Part shown: piece after piece, positions 1 to 7,937 of the stretch
How positions within the stretch are numbered: the first letter of the stretch is position 1
Layout of the letters: every line of letters begins with the position of its first letter
Source of the DNA: Streptomyces sp. WM6378
GTDB taxonomy: Bacteria > Actinomycetota > Actinomycetes > Streptomycetales > Streptomycetaceae
Length of the DNA stretch: 51,082 bases
Assembly: GCF_001279695.1 (NCBI RefSeq)
Contig: NZ_LGDD01000319.1
Coordinates: 1 to 51,082, forward strand
Direction: 5' to 3'
Position numbers and translations under genes: made by a program
The notes under the pieces: generated by a model
Told to the model about the DNA's origin: nothing
Databases searched by the model: none
Seen by the model: only the letters and a program-made list of their open reading frames with translations

Positions 1-134
1 GTTCAGCCCCAGCCCAAAGCCAGCCGGTGCTGAGCCGGACGGAGCCGAGCCCACCCCAGCCCCGAAGCCGCCCCCCCGGGCCCCGCCCCGGATGCCCCTG
101 ACCCCGTACAACCGAGAGCCTCGAACCGGAGACC
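1..134. other. Left-edge sequence before the helicase gene
   Basis: This stretch is very rich in C and reads as Pro/Ala-rich in one forward frame, but no start or complete gene can be supported. It may hold the tail of a gene that begins outside the window. A GGAG at 124-127, a few bases ahead of the GTG at 135, is the likely ribosome binding site of the next gene. Confidence 0.4.
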
Positions 135-1919
135 GTGACTACTACCGCCTCCCACCACCTCTCACCCGCCTTCCCCGGCCGCGCCCCCTGGGGCACCGCC
201 AACAAGCTGCGTGCCTGGCAGCAGGGTGCCCTGGAGAGGTATGTCCAGGAGCAGCCGCGCGACTTCCTCGCCGTCGCGACGCCCGGCGCCGGCAAGACGA
301 CCTTCGCGCTGACGCTCGCGTCGTGGCTGCTGCACCACCACGTGGTCCAGCAGATCACCGTCGTCGCGCCGACCGAGCACCTCAAGAAGCAGTGGGCGGA
401 CGCGGCGGCCCGGGTCGGCATCAAGCTCGACCCGGACTACAGCGCCGGGCCGCTGAGCCGCGAGTACCACGGCGTCGCCGTCACCTACGCCGGTGTCGGC
501 GTGCGCCCCATGCTGCACCGCAACCGCTGCGAGCAGCGCAAGACCCTGGTGATTCTGGACGAGATCCACCATGCCGGGGACAGCAAGTCGTGGGGCGAGG
601 CTTGCCTCGAAGCCTTCGATCCGGCCACCCGGCGGCTCGCGCTCACCGGTACGCCCTTCCGGTCCGACACCAACCCCATCCCCTTCGTCACGTACGAGGA
701 GGGGAACGACGGCATCCGCCGGTCCTCCGCCGACTACACGTACGGATACGGCAACGCGCTCGCCGACGGAGTCGTGCGGCCCGTCATATTCATGAGCTAC
801 AGCGGCAACATGCGCTGGCGCACCAAGGCCGGTGACGAGATCGCCGCCCGGCTCGGCGAGCCCATGACCAAGGACGCCATCTCGCAGGCCTGGCGCACCG
901 CGCTCGACGCCCGCGGCGACTGGATGCCCAATGTGCTGCGCGCCGCCGACCAGCGGTTGACCGAAGTCAGGAAGGCCATCCCGGACGCCGGGGCGCTCGT
1001 CATCGCCTCCGATCAGGATTCCGCCCGCGCCTACGCCAAGCTGATCCGCGAGATCACCGGCACCAAGGCCACCGTCGTGCTCTCCGACGACACCGGCGCC
1101 TCCAAGCGGATCGACGAGTTCAGCGAGGGCGACTCCCGGTGGATGGTCGCCGTCCGCATGGTGTCGGAAGGCGTCGACGTGCCGCGCCTGGCCGTCGGCG
1201 TGTACGCCACCACCATTTCCACCCCCCTCTTCTTCGCCCAGGCAGTCGGCCGTTTCGTGCGGTCGAGGCGGCGCGGCGAGACCGCTTCCGTTTTCCTGCC
1301 CACCATTCCGATGCTCCTCGGCTTCGCCAATGAGATGGAGGTCGAGCGCGACCACGTGCTCGACAAGCCGAAGAAGGACGGCGAGGAAGAAGACCCGTAC
1401 GCCGACTCCGAACAGGAAATGGACGACGCGAACAAGCAGCAGGACGAGGACACCGGGGACGACATGCTCCCCTTCGAGGCCCTCGAATCCGATGCCGTCT
1501 TCGACCGGGTCATGTACAACGGCGCCGAATTCGGCATGCAGGCCCACCCGGGAAGCGAGGAGGAGCAGGACTATCTCGGCATTCCCGGGCTCCTCGAACC
1601 GGACCAGGTGCAGATGCTGCTGCAGAAGCGGCAGGCCCGGCAGATCGCGCACAGCCGGCAGAAGCCGGCCGAGCAGGCCGATCTGCTCGAAATGCCCGCC
1701 GAGCGGCGCCCCGTCGTCTCGCACAAGGAGTTGCTCGAACTCCGCAAGTCGCTGAATACGATGGTCGGCGCGTACGTCCACCAGAGCGGCAAGCCGCACG
1801 GCGTCATCCACACCGAGCTGCGCCGGGTGTGCGGCGGCCCGCCGAGCGCCGAGGCCACGGCCGGCCAGCTCCGCGAGCGGATCAAGAAGGTCCAGGAGTG
1901 GGCGACCCGCATGAAGTAG
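135..1919 (+). CDS. DEAD/DEAH-box family helicase (DEIH box)
   Basis: A 594-residue superfamily 2 helicase or ATPase, expected to use ATP to move on or remodel nucleic acid in the cytoplasm. Motifs seen are Walker A GAGKTT (about residues 51-56), the Walker B box DEIH (142-145), motif III TGTPFRSD (171-178) and motif VI QAVGRFVRSRRRG near residue 369. The region after about residue 410 is acidic and low in complexity and may be a linker before a helical C-terminal domain. The start is a GTG with GGAG just upstream. No partner gene is adjacent, and a strong hairpin follows the stop, so it is probably transcribed alone. The family is close to the UvrB/XPB-like helicase core; the substrate is unknown. 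Confidence 0.85.
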   Translation: MTTTASHHLSPAFPGRAPWGTANKLRAWQQGALERYVQEQPRDFLAVATPGAGKTTFALTLASWLLHHHVVQQITVVAPTEHLKKQWADAAARVGIKLDPDYSAGPLSREYHGVAVTYAGVGVRPMLHRNRCEQRKTLVILDEIHHAGDSKSWGEACLEAFDPATRRLALTGTPFRSDTNPIPFVTYEEGNDGIRRSSADYTYGYGNALADGVVRPVIFMSYSGNMRWRTKAGDEIAARLGEPMTKDAISQAWRTALDARGDWMPNVLRAADQRLTEVRKAIPDAGALVIASDQDSARAYAKLIREITGTKATVVLSDDTGASKRIDEFSEGDSRWMVAVRMVSEGVDVPRLAVGVYATTISTPLFFAQAVGRFVRSRRRGETASVFLPTIPMLLGFANEMEVERDHVLDKPKKDGEEEDPYADSEQEMDDANKQQDEDTGDDMLPFEALESDAVFDRVMYNGAEFGMQAHPGSEEEQDYLGIPGLLEPDQVQMLLQKRQARQIAHSRQKPAEQADLLEMPAERRPVVSHKELLELRKSLNTMVGAYVHQSGKPHGVIHTELRRVCGGPPSAEATAGQLRERIKKVQEWATRMK

Positions 1920-1934
1920 CGGGTGCACACGGCG

Positions 1935-1967
1935 AACGGGGCCCGGCGTGCGATGCCGGGCCCCGTT
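1935..1967 (+). terminator. Hairpin terminator after the helicase gene
   Basis: A perfect 13-bp inverted repeat (1935-1947 with 1955-1967) with a 7-nt loop lies 16 bases after the helicase stop codon. There is no T-tract, as is common for Streptomyces terminators. Confidence 0.75.
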
Positions 1968-2130
1968 CGATCCCATGGGTACGGGATGCGTACGAGGACC
2001 GGCCCCCACGGACGCCCCTCGGACGACTGCCACAGTAATGTCCCGGTAAATCCATTCCGGTCGCCCAAGGTCCTCGCTAAGACGGACTTAGGTCCCGAAC
2101 CTGAGCGAACGGGGATCAAATTCGTCGCCC

Positions 2131-2149
2131 ATGGACATTATTTGTCCAT
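2131..2149. promoter_or_regulatory. AT-centred inverted repeat upstream of the IclR gene
   Basis: ATGGACA at 2131-2137 and TGTCCAT at 2143-2149 form a perfect 7-bp inverted repeat around TTATT, an AT-rich centre unusual for this DNA. It sits in a gene-free stretch (1968-2399) that I read as the control region of the IclR-type gene, about 250 bp before its start. It could be an operator for that regulator, but no experiment or second copy supports this. I see nothing else definite in the stretch. Confidence 0.35.
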
Positions 2150-2399
2150 CCGTTGGGGTCGGTTCGCCCATTCCATGGGGCTCGGAATTCTGCTCGCGCC
2201 CGGATTCTGGACGAGGTCTTCCGCTGAGCGGTGTCCGCTCGCTACTGTCCCGGCCATGCAAACGCCCCGTGGCAGCGTCGCCGCGGAGCGCAGCCGGTGC
2301 CTTGGCCTCGCCGGCGGGCTCTGCGCGCGATGCCGATGGGACCGGTGCCGCGAACCACGGAGAGTGCCGCCGCGACTCACCACTTAAGGAGTGGGTGTC

Positions 2400-3044
2400 G
2401 TGACCGCGGAGACCTCCCAGACGCTCGACCGGGGACTACGCGTCCTCAAGCTGCTCGCCGACACCGACCACGGTCTGACGGTCACCGAGTTGTCCAACAA
2501 ACTCGGCGTCAACCGCACGGTCGTCTACCGCCTGCTCGCGACCCTGGAGCAGCACGCCCTCGTACGACGTGATCTGGGCGGCCGCGCCCGGGTCGGGCTC
2601 GGGGTGCTGCGCCTGGGCCGCCAGGTGCATCCGCTGGTCCGCGAGGCCGCGCTGCCCGCGCTGCGCTCGCTCGCCGAGGACATAGGCGCGACCGCCCACC
2701 TCACCCTGGTCGACGGTTCGGACGCGCTCGCGGTCGCCGTGGTCGAGCCGACCTGGACCGACTACCACGTCGCCTACCGGGCCGGGTTCCGCCACCCCCT
2801 GGACAAGGGCGCGGCCGGCCGGGCGATCCTCGCCGCCCGCCAGGCCGGGGGCCTCGCGGAGCCCGGCTTCACCCTCACCCACGGCGAGCTGGAGGCCGGC
2901 GCGAGCGGGGCCGCGGCGCCGCTCGTCGGGGTCACCGGGATAGAGGGGAGCGTCGGCGTGGTGATGCTCGCCGACGCCGTACCCGAACGGGTCGGGCCCC
3001 GGGTCGTGGACGCGGCCAGGGAGGTCTCCGACGCCCTGCGCTGA
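2400..3044 (+). CDS. IclR family transcriptional regulator
   Basis: A 214-residue regulator with an N-terminal winged helix-turn-helix (about residues 10-65; VTELSNKLGVNRTVVYRLLATL) followed by an IclR-type effector domain. The GTG at 2400 is preferred to a GTG at 2391 because AAGGAG lies at 2386-2391, ideal spacing for 2400 and impossible for 2391. At 214 residues it is shorter than the usual 240-280 of IclR proteins, so the effector domain is somewhat reduced. It stands alone on this strand; the next gene begins 89 bp later. The ligand and target genes cannot be read from the sequence. Confidence 0.85.
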   Translation: MTAETSQTLDRGLRVLKLLADTDHGLTVTELSNKLGVNRTVVYRLLATLEQHALVRRDLGGRARVGLGVLRLGRQVHPLVREAALPALRSLAEDIGATAHLTLVDGSDALAVAVVEPTWTDYHVAYRAGFRHPLDKGAAGRAILAARQAGGLAEPGFTLTHGELEAGASGAAAPLVGVTGIEGSVGVVMLADAVPERVGPRVVDAAREVSDALR

Positions 3045-3133
3045 GCCGGAGCCCCGAGCCGATGCGGCCGCCGCCCGGATCCCGCCCGGGCCCGTGCCCC
3101 GGGCGGCCGGGTGCGTACGGATAGATTGGAGCC

Positions 3134-3922
3134 GTGCTCACTCGTCACCCCCGCCTCCGTAACCTCGCCATCGGCGCCGCTCCGGTCGTGGCGCTGCTCG
3201 CCGTCGCCTGCTTCGCGCCGCTGCCGTTCGCGGTGGCGCAGCCGGGGCCGACCGCGAACGTCCTGGGCGACGACGAGGGCAAGCCGGTGATCACCATCTC
3301 CGGCGCGCCCACCCGCCCCACCAGCGGGCAGCTGCGGATGACCACCATCGTGGCGACCGGGCCCAACGCGGACGTCGGCATCTCCGACGTCGTCGACGGC
3401 TGGTTCCGCACCGACCGGGCCGTGATGCCCCGCGACTCGGTCTATCCGGGCGGCGGCAGCGAGAAGGAGATCTCCGCGCACAACCAGGCGGAGATGAAGC
3501 AGTCGCAGGACTCCGCGACGGTCGCGGCCCTCGGCTATCTCGGCCTCAGCCCCGACAAGGTCAAGGTCGATCTGCACCTCGCCGACGTCGGCGGCCCGAG
3601 CGCCGGGCTGCTCTTCACCCTCGGCATCATCGACAAGCTGAACGGCAACGGCTCCGGCGGCGACCTCACCGGCGGCCGCAACATCGCCGGTACGGGGACG
3701 ATCACCGGCGGCGGTGACGTCGGCGCGGTCGGCGGGGTCGCGCTCAAGACGCAGGCCGCGGCCCGGGACGGGGCGACCGTATTCCTCGTGCCGAAGGCGG
3801 AGTGCTCGGACGCCCAGTCCGAACTGCCCAGGGGGTTGCGCCTGATCCCCGTCACTACGCTGAAGGGTGCGGTGTCCGCGCTCCAGGCGTTGCAGAAGGG
3901 CGCCCCGGTTCCGTCCTGCTGA
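3134..3922 (+). CDS. Secreted/membrane-anchored S16 (Lon-fold) serine protease, YlbL-like
   Basis: A 262-residue protein with an N-terminal hydrophobic segment (about residues 10-35) that works as signal peptide or anchor, followed by an extracellular domain ending in a Lon-type proteolytic fold. The Lon catalytic dyad is visible: Ser156 in GGPSAG and Lys205 in GVALKTQAA. Bacillus YlbL-type proteins carry a PDZ domain before the Lon fold; here the region between anchor and protease is short (about 100 residues) and I cannot recognise a full PDZ. The 3' end overlaps the convergent MFS gene by 68 bp. The substrate is unknown. Confidence 0.8.
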   Translation: MLTRHPRLRNLAIGAAPVVALLAVACFAPLPFAVAQPGPTANVLGDDEGKPVITISGAPTRPTSGQLRMTTIVATGPNADVGISDVVDGWFRTDRAVMPRDSVYPGGGSEKEISAHNQAEMKQSQDSATVAALGYLGLSPDKVKVDLHLADVGGPSAGLLFTLGIIDKLNGNGSGGDLTGGRNIAGTGTITGGGDVGAVGGVALKTQAAARDGATVFLVPKAECSDAQSELPRGLRLIPVTTLKGAVSALQALQKGAPVPSC

Positions 3923-5165
3923 CGGCGCCCGCGTCCATGTCCTTCCAGGCCGGGAGGACCAGCGGGCTCAGCGTGGCGAGCAGATAGACCCCGCCGACCG
4001 AGAGCAGTGCGCCGCGCACCCCGGCGGCCTCCACGAGGAAGCCGGCCGCGAGCCCGCCGAGCGGCATCGCCAGTTCGCAGCCCGCCGTGAGCACCCCGGC
4101 GACCCGGCTGCGCAGCTCGTCCGGCACCTTTTCGTAGATCACCGTCGTGAGGATCGGGTTGAGCGCGCCGCTCGCGAGCCCGGCGATCAGCATCGTGACG
4201 GCCAGGGGCAGCGTGCTGCCGGTCAGCGCGGCGACCGCGTACCGGGGCGCCCCGCACAGCAGCACGCAGACCGTGAAGACCGTACGGCGCGAGAAGCGGT
4301 GGCCGACCACGCCGTACAGGAGCGCACCCGACAGGCCGCCCGCCCCGAACAGGGAGGCGAGCAGGCCGAGTTGGGTCGCGCCGCCGAGCTCCTGCTCGGC
4401 GTGGACGGGGAGCAGTACGGCGTTCCAGCCCTGGTCGGTGCCGTTCATCAGCATCACCATCGTGACCACCGCGAGCAGCAGCCGGGTGCGCGCCAAGTAG
4501 CCGTATCCCTCGCGGAGTTCGGCCTTGTAGGTGCGCGCCGAGACCGGTGGCGCGTCACGCCGGGGGCGGGCCGCGCGGACGTCGCGCAGGCCGACCGCGA
4601 CGAGCACCGCCGAGACTGCGAAGGTCGCGCCGTCGACGAGGAGTACGTTGCCGGCGCCGGTCAGCGCGATGAGCACGCCGGCCAGGGCCGCGCCGGTCAT
4701 CCGGGCGCCGCGCGAGACGGCGTCGTACACGCTGGCCGCCCGCGCCAGGGTCGTACCGGACTGGCGGGCGAGGTCCGGCAGGAGGACGTAGCGGGCGGTG
4801 ACGCCCGGGGTGTGGGCGAGGCCGCCCAGCGCCATCAGGGCGCACAGCAGCCAGAATGCGAGGAGCCCGGTGCGGTGCAGGAGCGGGATCGCGGCGACCG
4901 CGAGCCCGCAGACGACGTCGGAGCCGACCGAGACCCGGCGGCGGCCGACGCGGTCGATGACCGGGCCGCCGATCAGGGCCGAGACCACGATCGGCAGCGT
5001 CGCACAGAAGGCGACGACCCCGGCCCGGCCCGCGCTGCCGGTGGTCTCAAGGACGAACCACGGCACCCCGATCAGGGTGAGTGAACTGCCGCTCGCCGAA
5101 ACGGCGTTGGCGGCCAGCACGGCCGCGAGCGGCCTCCTGTCGCGGTGTCCCCCCGGCCCGCTCAT
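3855..5165 (-). CDS. MFS transporter
   Basis: A 436-residue major facilitator superfamily protein, probably a drug or metabolite exporter in the cytoplasmic membrane. Hydrophobic helices run through the whole length, with the cytoplasmic-loop motif GPVIDRVGRRR near residue 70 and a long central loop near residue 200 splitting the halves. The ATG overlaps the stop of the 59-aa gene upstream (ATGA), so the two are translationally coupled, and the ArsR-type regulator leads the same operon. That context points to a substrate-inducible efflux pump. The last 68 bp overlap the 3' end of the convergent S16 protease gene, so its Pro-rich C-terminal tail is encoded antisense to that gene. Confidence 0.87.
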   Translation of the reverse strand: MSGPGGHRDRRPLAAVLAANAVSASGSSLTLIGVPWFVLETTGSAGRAGVVAFCATLPIVVSALIGGPVIDRVGRRRVSVGSDVVCGLAVAAIPLLHRTGLLAFWLLCALMALGGLAHTPGVTARYVLLPDLARQSGTTLARAASVYDAVSRGARMTGAALAGVLIALTGAGNVLLVDGATFAVSAVLVAVGLRDVRAARPRRDAPPVSARTYKAELREGYGYLARTRLLLAVVTMVMLMNGTDQGWNAVLLPVHAEQELGGATQLGLLASLFGAGGLSGALLYGVVGHRFSRRTVFTVCVLLCGAPRYAVAALTGSTLPLAVTMLIAGLASGALNPILTTVIYEKVPDELRSRVAGVLTAGCELAMPLGGLAAGFLVEAAGVRGALLSVGGVYLLATLSPLVLPAWKDMDAGAVSRTEPGRPSATPGARTPHPSA

Positions 5166-5341
5166 GCGAGGCGGGCTTGCCGGTGCGGTGGCTGCTGCGT
5201 CAGGCGGAGGCCCAACTCGACCAATATCCAGCCCAGTTGGGTGCGCAGCGCGCGGGGCTCGCGGGGGAGTGCGGCGCGGGCCTCCGACTCCAGCTCGGCG
5301 GCGCGCAGGTGGTGCAGCGCGAGGTGGGTGTCGCTGTGCAT
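5162..5341 (-). CDS. Small protein of 59 residues between the ArsR-type regulator and the MFS gene
   Basis: A short gene starting with MHSDTHLALHHLRAAELE and ending in a Gln/Arg/His-rich tail. It has a good ribosome binding site (AAGGA about 8 bases before the ATG), lies 13 bp after the regulator stop, and its TGA overlaps the ATG of the MFS gene by 4 bp. The protein looks mainly alpha-helical and soluble, with no signal peptide or membrane segment. I do not recognise the family. The tight spacing on both sides is the main reason to call it real; a role with the regulator or pump is inference. Confidence 0.65.
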   Translation of the reverse strand: MHSDTHLALHHLRAAELESEARAALPREPRALRTQLGWILVELGLRLTQQPPHRQARLA

Positions 5342-5354
5342 GGCAGCGGTCCTT

Positions 5355-5984
5355 TCAGTGGGACGGGTGGGAGCGCGGGAAGGAGTGCAGGTGGACGCGG
5401 ACCTGGGCGCCGTCGCCCGCCTCGTCCGGGGCGATCGTGCGGTACGTCTCGACGACCGCGTGCAGCTTCTCGTTGAGCTCGTGCAACTGGGCCGCGGAGA
5501 GGTTGAGCGTGAAGTCGCTCAGGTCGCCGCTGGTGGACCAGGGCTCGGGCCAGTCGTGCCTGGTGGCGAGCCAGGTCGAGAGCTCCTGGGTGTGGATGTT
5601 CGCGATCTCGTGCAGGAACAGGTTGGCCGCGCCCCGCACCTCGGGATCGGTGCTGGTGTGCAGGTCGTCGGCGAACGAAGTGCCGTTGTGCATCGCCTTC
5701 CACCAGCGCTCGCGGCCCTTGCCGCGGCCCGGGTCGTCCTCGACGAAGCCGTGCGCGGCGAGCTGGCGCAGGTGGTAGCTGGTCGCACCGCTCGACTCGC
5801 CGAGGCGTTCGCCGAGTTGGGAGGCGGTGGCCGGGCCGTCGTGGCGCAGTGACTTCAGGATCCGGATGCGCAGGGGGTGGGCGAGGCCGCGCAGGGAGCG
5901 GGCGTCGAGGATGCGCTCTCCGGCCGCGTTCTGGGGGTGCTTGCCGGGGGGCCGCTCGGTGTCGGGCTTCTTGCTCTCGGGCAT
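5355..5984 (-). CDS. ArsR-type winged helix-turn-helix regulator
   Basis: A 209-residue regulator. Residues about 25-95 form an ArsR/HTH_20-type winged helix (LAHPLRIRILKSLRHDGP, then GATSYHLRQLAAHGFVED). The C-terminal half holds a helical region seen in streptomycete regulators of this type, and no cysteine metal site is visible, so a small organic ligand or other signal is more likely than metal. An ATG 21 bp further upstream is possible, but it lies inside the palindrome at 6000-6033, so the downstream ATG is chosen. It heads an operon with the 59-aa protein and the MFS exporter and probably represses it. Confidence 0.83.
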   Translation of the reverse strand: MPESKKPDTERPPGKHPQNAAGERILDARSLRGLAHPLRIRILKSLRHDGPATASQLGERLGESSGATSYHLRQLAAHGFVEDDPGRGKGRERWWKAMHNGTSFADDLHTSTDPEVRGAANLFLHEIANIHTQELSTWLATRHDWPEPWSTSGDLSDFTLNLSAAQLHELNEKLHAVVETYRTIAPDEAGDGAQVRVHLHSFPRSHPSH

Positions 5985-5999
5985 GGCCCAAAGGTAGCG

Positions 6000-6033
6000 A
6001 TGCAAAGAGAGTGTTGCAACACTTTCTTTGCAT
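6000..6033 (-). promoter_or_regulatory. 34-bp palindromic operator candidate before the ArsR-type gene
   Basis: Two 17-base arms (6000-6016 and 6017-6033) form an inverted repeat with only one mismatched pair. Each arm has the outer word ATGCAAAGA and the centre is GTGTTGCAACAC. A third copy of the outer word lies at 6038-6047. The site ends 15 bp before the regulator start, where an autoregulatory operator would be expected. Confidence 0.7.
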
Positions 6034-6081
6034 CAACTTCTTTGCATGAGGTTCTTCGCAAGTCGTGCCGGACCGGCCCGC

Positions 6082-7065
6082 TCACCCCTTCTTGACGAAC
6101 CCCTCCTGGATCAGCCAGTCCAGCGCCACGTCGTGCGGGTCCTGGCCCTCCACGTCGACCTTGGCGTTCAGCTCCCGGGCCACCTGCGTGGTGAGCCTGG
6201 CGCTGAGCGGGTCGAGGAGGCCCGCGATCGCCGGGTACTTCTCGTACGTCTTGCTGTGCAGCTCGGGCGCCGCGTTGTAGTTGGGGAAGAAGTGCTTGTC
6301 GTCCTGGAGGGTCGCCAGGTTCATCGCCTTGATGCGGCCGTCGGTGGTGAACACCTCGCCGAGCAGGCAGGAGCTGGACTTGGACACCTGCGTGTAGATG
6401 ATCCCGGCGTCCATCTTCTGGATGTTGGAGGCGGGGATCGACATTCCGTACGCCTTCTCCATGCCGGGCAGCCCGTCCTCGCGGGACGCGAACTCGTTCT
6501 CCACGCAGATCGTCACCGCCGACGGGTCCTTCTTCGACAGGGCGGCCACGTCGGACATCGTCCTGAGGCGGTACTTGGCGTTGTTGGCCTGGCTGATGCC
6601 GAGGGAGTAGGTGTTGTTGAGGGTCGACTGGGGGAGCCACGTCACGCCGTTCTTCAGGTCGGCGTCGCGCACCGCCGCCCACTGCGCCCGCGGATCGGTG
6701 ATCGGCTTGGCGTTGCCCTGGTAGGTGATCCACGCCGTGCCCGTGTACTCGTACATCGCGTCCGCGTCGCCCTTCACGATCGCCTCGCGGGCGCTGATCG
6801 AGCCGGGCAGGTTCGTACGGTCGAGGACCTCGGCGCCGGCCGCCTTGAAGACCAGGCCGACCATCTGGCCCAGGATGATGTTCTCGCTGAAGTTCTTCGA
6901 AGTGACCGTCAGGGACGCCCCCTTGAGGGGCAGGCCCTTGCCGACCGAGCCGGGCACCACGTCGTCCACCATCGGCGAGCCGGACTTGAGCCCGCAGCCG
7001 GACACCGCGGCGAGCAGCGCCAGGCTGCCCCCGGCGGCGGCCAGCGCCGTACGGAGGTGCCGCAT
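6082..7065 (-). CDS. Glycine betaine/choline-type ABC transporter substrate-binding lipoprotein
   Basis: A 327-residue exported lipoprotein; the lipobox AAVSGC puts the lipidated cysteine at residue 24. The body is an OpuAC/OsmoF-type binding domain (TSKNFSENIILGQM near the start; DADAMYEYTGTAW in the first lobe), which binds quaternary ammonium compounds such as glycine betaine, choline or carnitine. The start ATG shares one base with the stop of the upstream permease gene. It is the last gene of a four-gene importer operon. The exact ligand cannot be fixed from sequence alone; osmoprotectant uptake is the usual role. Confidence 0.87.
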   Translation of the reverse strand: MRHLRTALAAAGGSLALLAAVSGCGLKSGSPMVDDVVPGSVGKGLPLKGASLTVTSKNFSENIILGQMVGLVFKAAGAEVLDRTNLPGSISAREAIVKGDADAMYEYTGTAWITYQGNAKPITDPRAQWAAVRDADLKNGVTWLPQSTLNNTYSLGISQANNAKYRLRTMSDVAALSKKDPSAVTICVENEFASREDGLPGMEKAYGMSIPASNIQKMDAGIIYTQVSKSSSCLLGEVFTTDGRIKAMNLATLQDDKHFFPNYNAAPELHSKTYEKYPAIAGLLDPLSARLTTQVARELNAKVDVEGQDPHDVALDWLIQEGFVKKG

Positions 7066-7937
7066 CACCGGGCCTCCAGTCCGCGCGGGGTCAGCGCCAC
7101 CTCGGCCAGCGAGGCCAGCCAGTCCACGAGCAGGGCGAGCGCCACCGTCAGGATCGAGCCGAGGACCAGGACCGGCATGCGCTGGGTCTGGATGCCGGAG
7201 GTGATCAGGTCGCCGAGGCCGCCCCCGCCGCCGAAGGTGGCGAGCGTCGCGGTGCCGACGTTCAGGACGAGCGCGGTGCGCACCCCGGCGAGGATCAGCG
7301 GTACCGCGAGCGGCAGTTCGACCTTGCCGAGGGTGCCGAGCGCCGACATGCCGATGCCGCGCGAGGCCTCCACCAGCTGCGGATCGATCGCCTTGAGCCC
7401 GGCCACCGTGTTGGACAGCACCGGCAGCACGGCGTAGACCACCATGCCGATGACGGCCGTGCCGGGCCCGATGCCCAGCCAGATCACCAGGAGCGCGAGG
7501 AGGCCGATGGCCGGGGTGGCCTGGCCGATGTTGGCGATCGCGGTGACCAGCGGCGCCGCCCGGCTCACTCCGCGCCGGGTCAGCGCGATGCCCAGCGGGA
7601 TCGCGATGACCAGCACCCAGAACGTGGAGATCGCGGTCAGCTTCACGTGCTGCCACAGCCGCAGTTGGACGTTGCCGTTGTCGAGGGAGTTCTTCGCGAT
7701 CGAGTCCAGGTGGACGTTGGTGATCCAGAAGTACGTGATCACCAGGACCACCGCGATGACGAGCGGCAGGAACACCAGCTTCTGCCAGGTGATCCGGCGG
7801 GCCGGCTTCCCCGGCGCCGGGCTCGCCTCCTCCTCGGGCTCGGCGAGCGCGTCGGTCAGCTCGTCGCGGAAGGCGTGCCCCTTGACCTCGTGCTCGCCGG
7901 GCGGGCGCTCGGCCGGTGCGGGGCTCTTGGGCGTCAT
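7065..7937 (-). CDS. Quaternary-amine ABC transporter permease (long N-terminal tail)
   Basis: A 290-residue integral membrane permease of the BPD type. A charged cytoplasmic tail of about 48 residues precedes the first helix; the channel part carries the EAA-type loop (VEASRGIGMSALGTLGKVELP). It pairs with the second permease of the operon as a heterodimer for the glycine-betaine-type importer. The ATG overlaps the ATPase stop by 4 bp and the stop overlaps the lipoprotein ATG by 1 bp, so all three are coupled. Confidence 0.88.
   Translation of the reverse strand: MTPKSPAPAERPPGEHEVKGHAFRDELTDALAEPEEEASPAPGKPARRITWQKLVFLPLVIAVVLVITYFWITNVHLDSIAKNSLDNGNVQLRLWQHVKLTAISTFWVLVIAIPLGIALTRRGVSRAAPLVTAIANIGQATPAIGLLALLVIWLGIGPGTAVIGMVVYAVLPVLSNTVAGLKAIDPQLVEASRGIGMSALGTLGKVELPLAVPLILAGVRTALVLNVGTATLATFGGGGGLGDLITSGIQTQRMPVLVLGSILTVALALLVDWLASLAEVALTPRGLEAR

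Noticed and set aside
162..2033. A 623-residue open frame on the minus strand antisense to the helicase gene
   Set aside because: It is rich in Ala/Gly/Arg/His with no motif and lies wholly opposite a gene with clear helicase motifs; high GC makes such shadows common.
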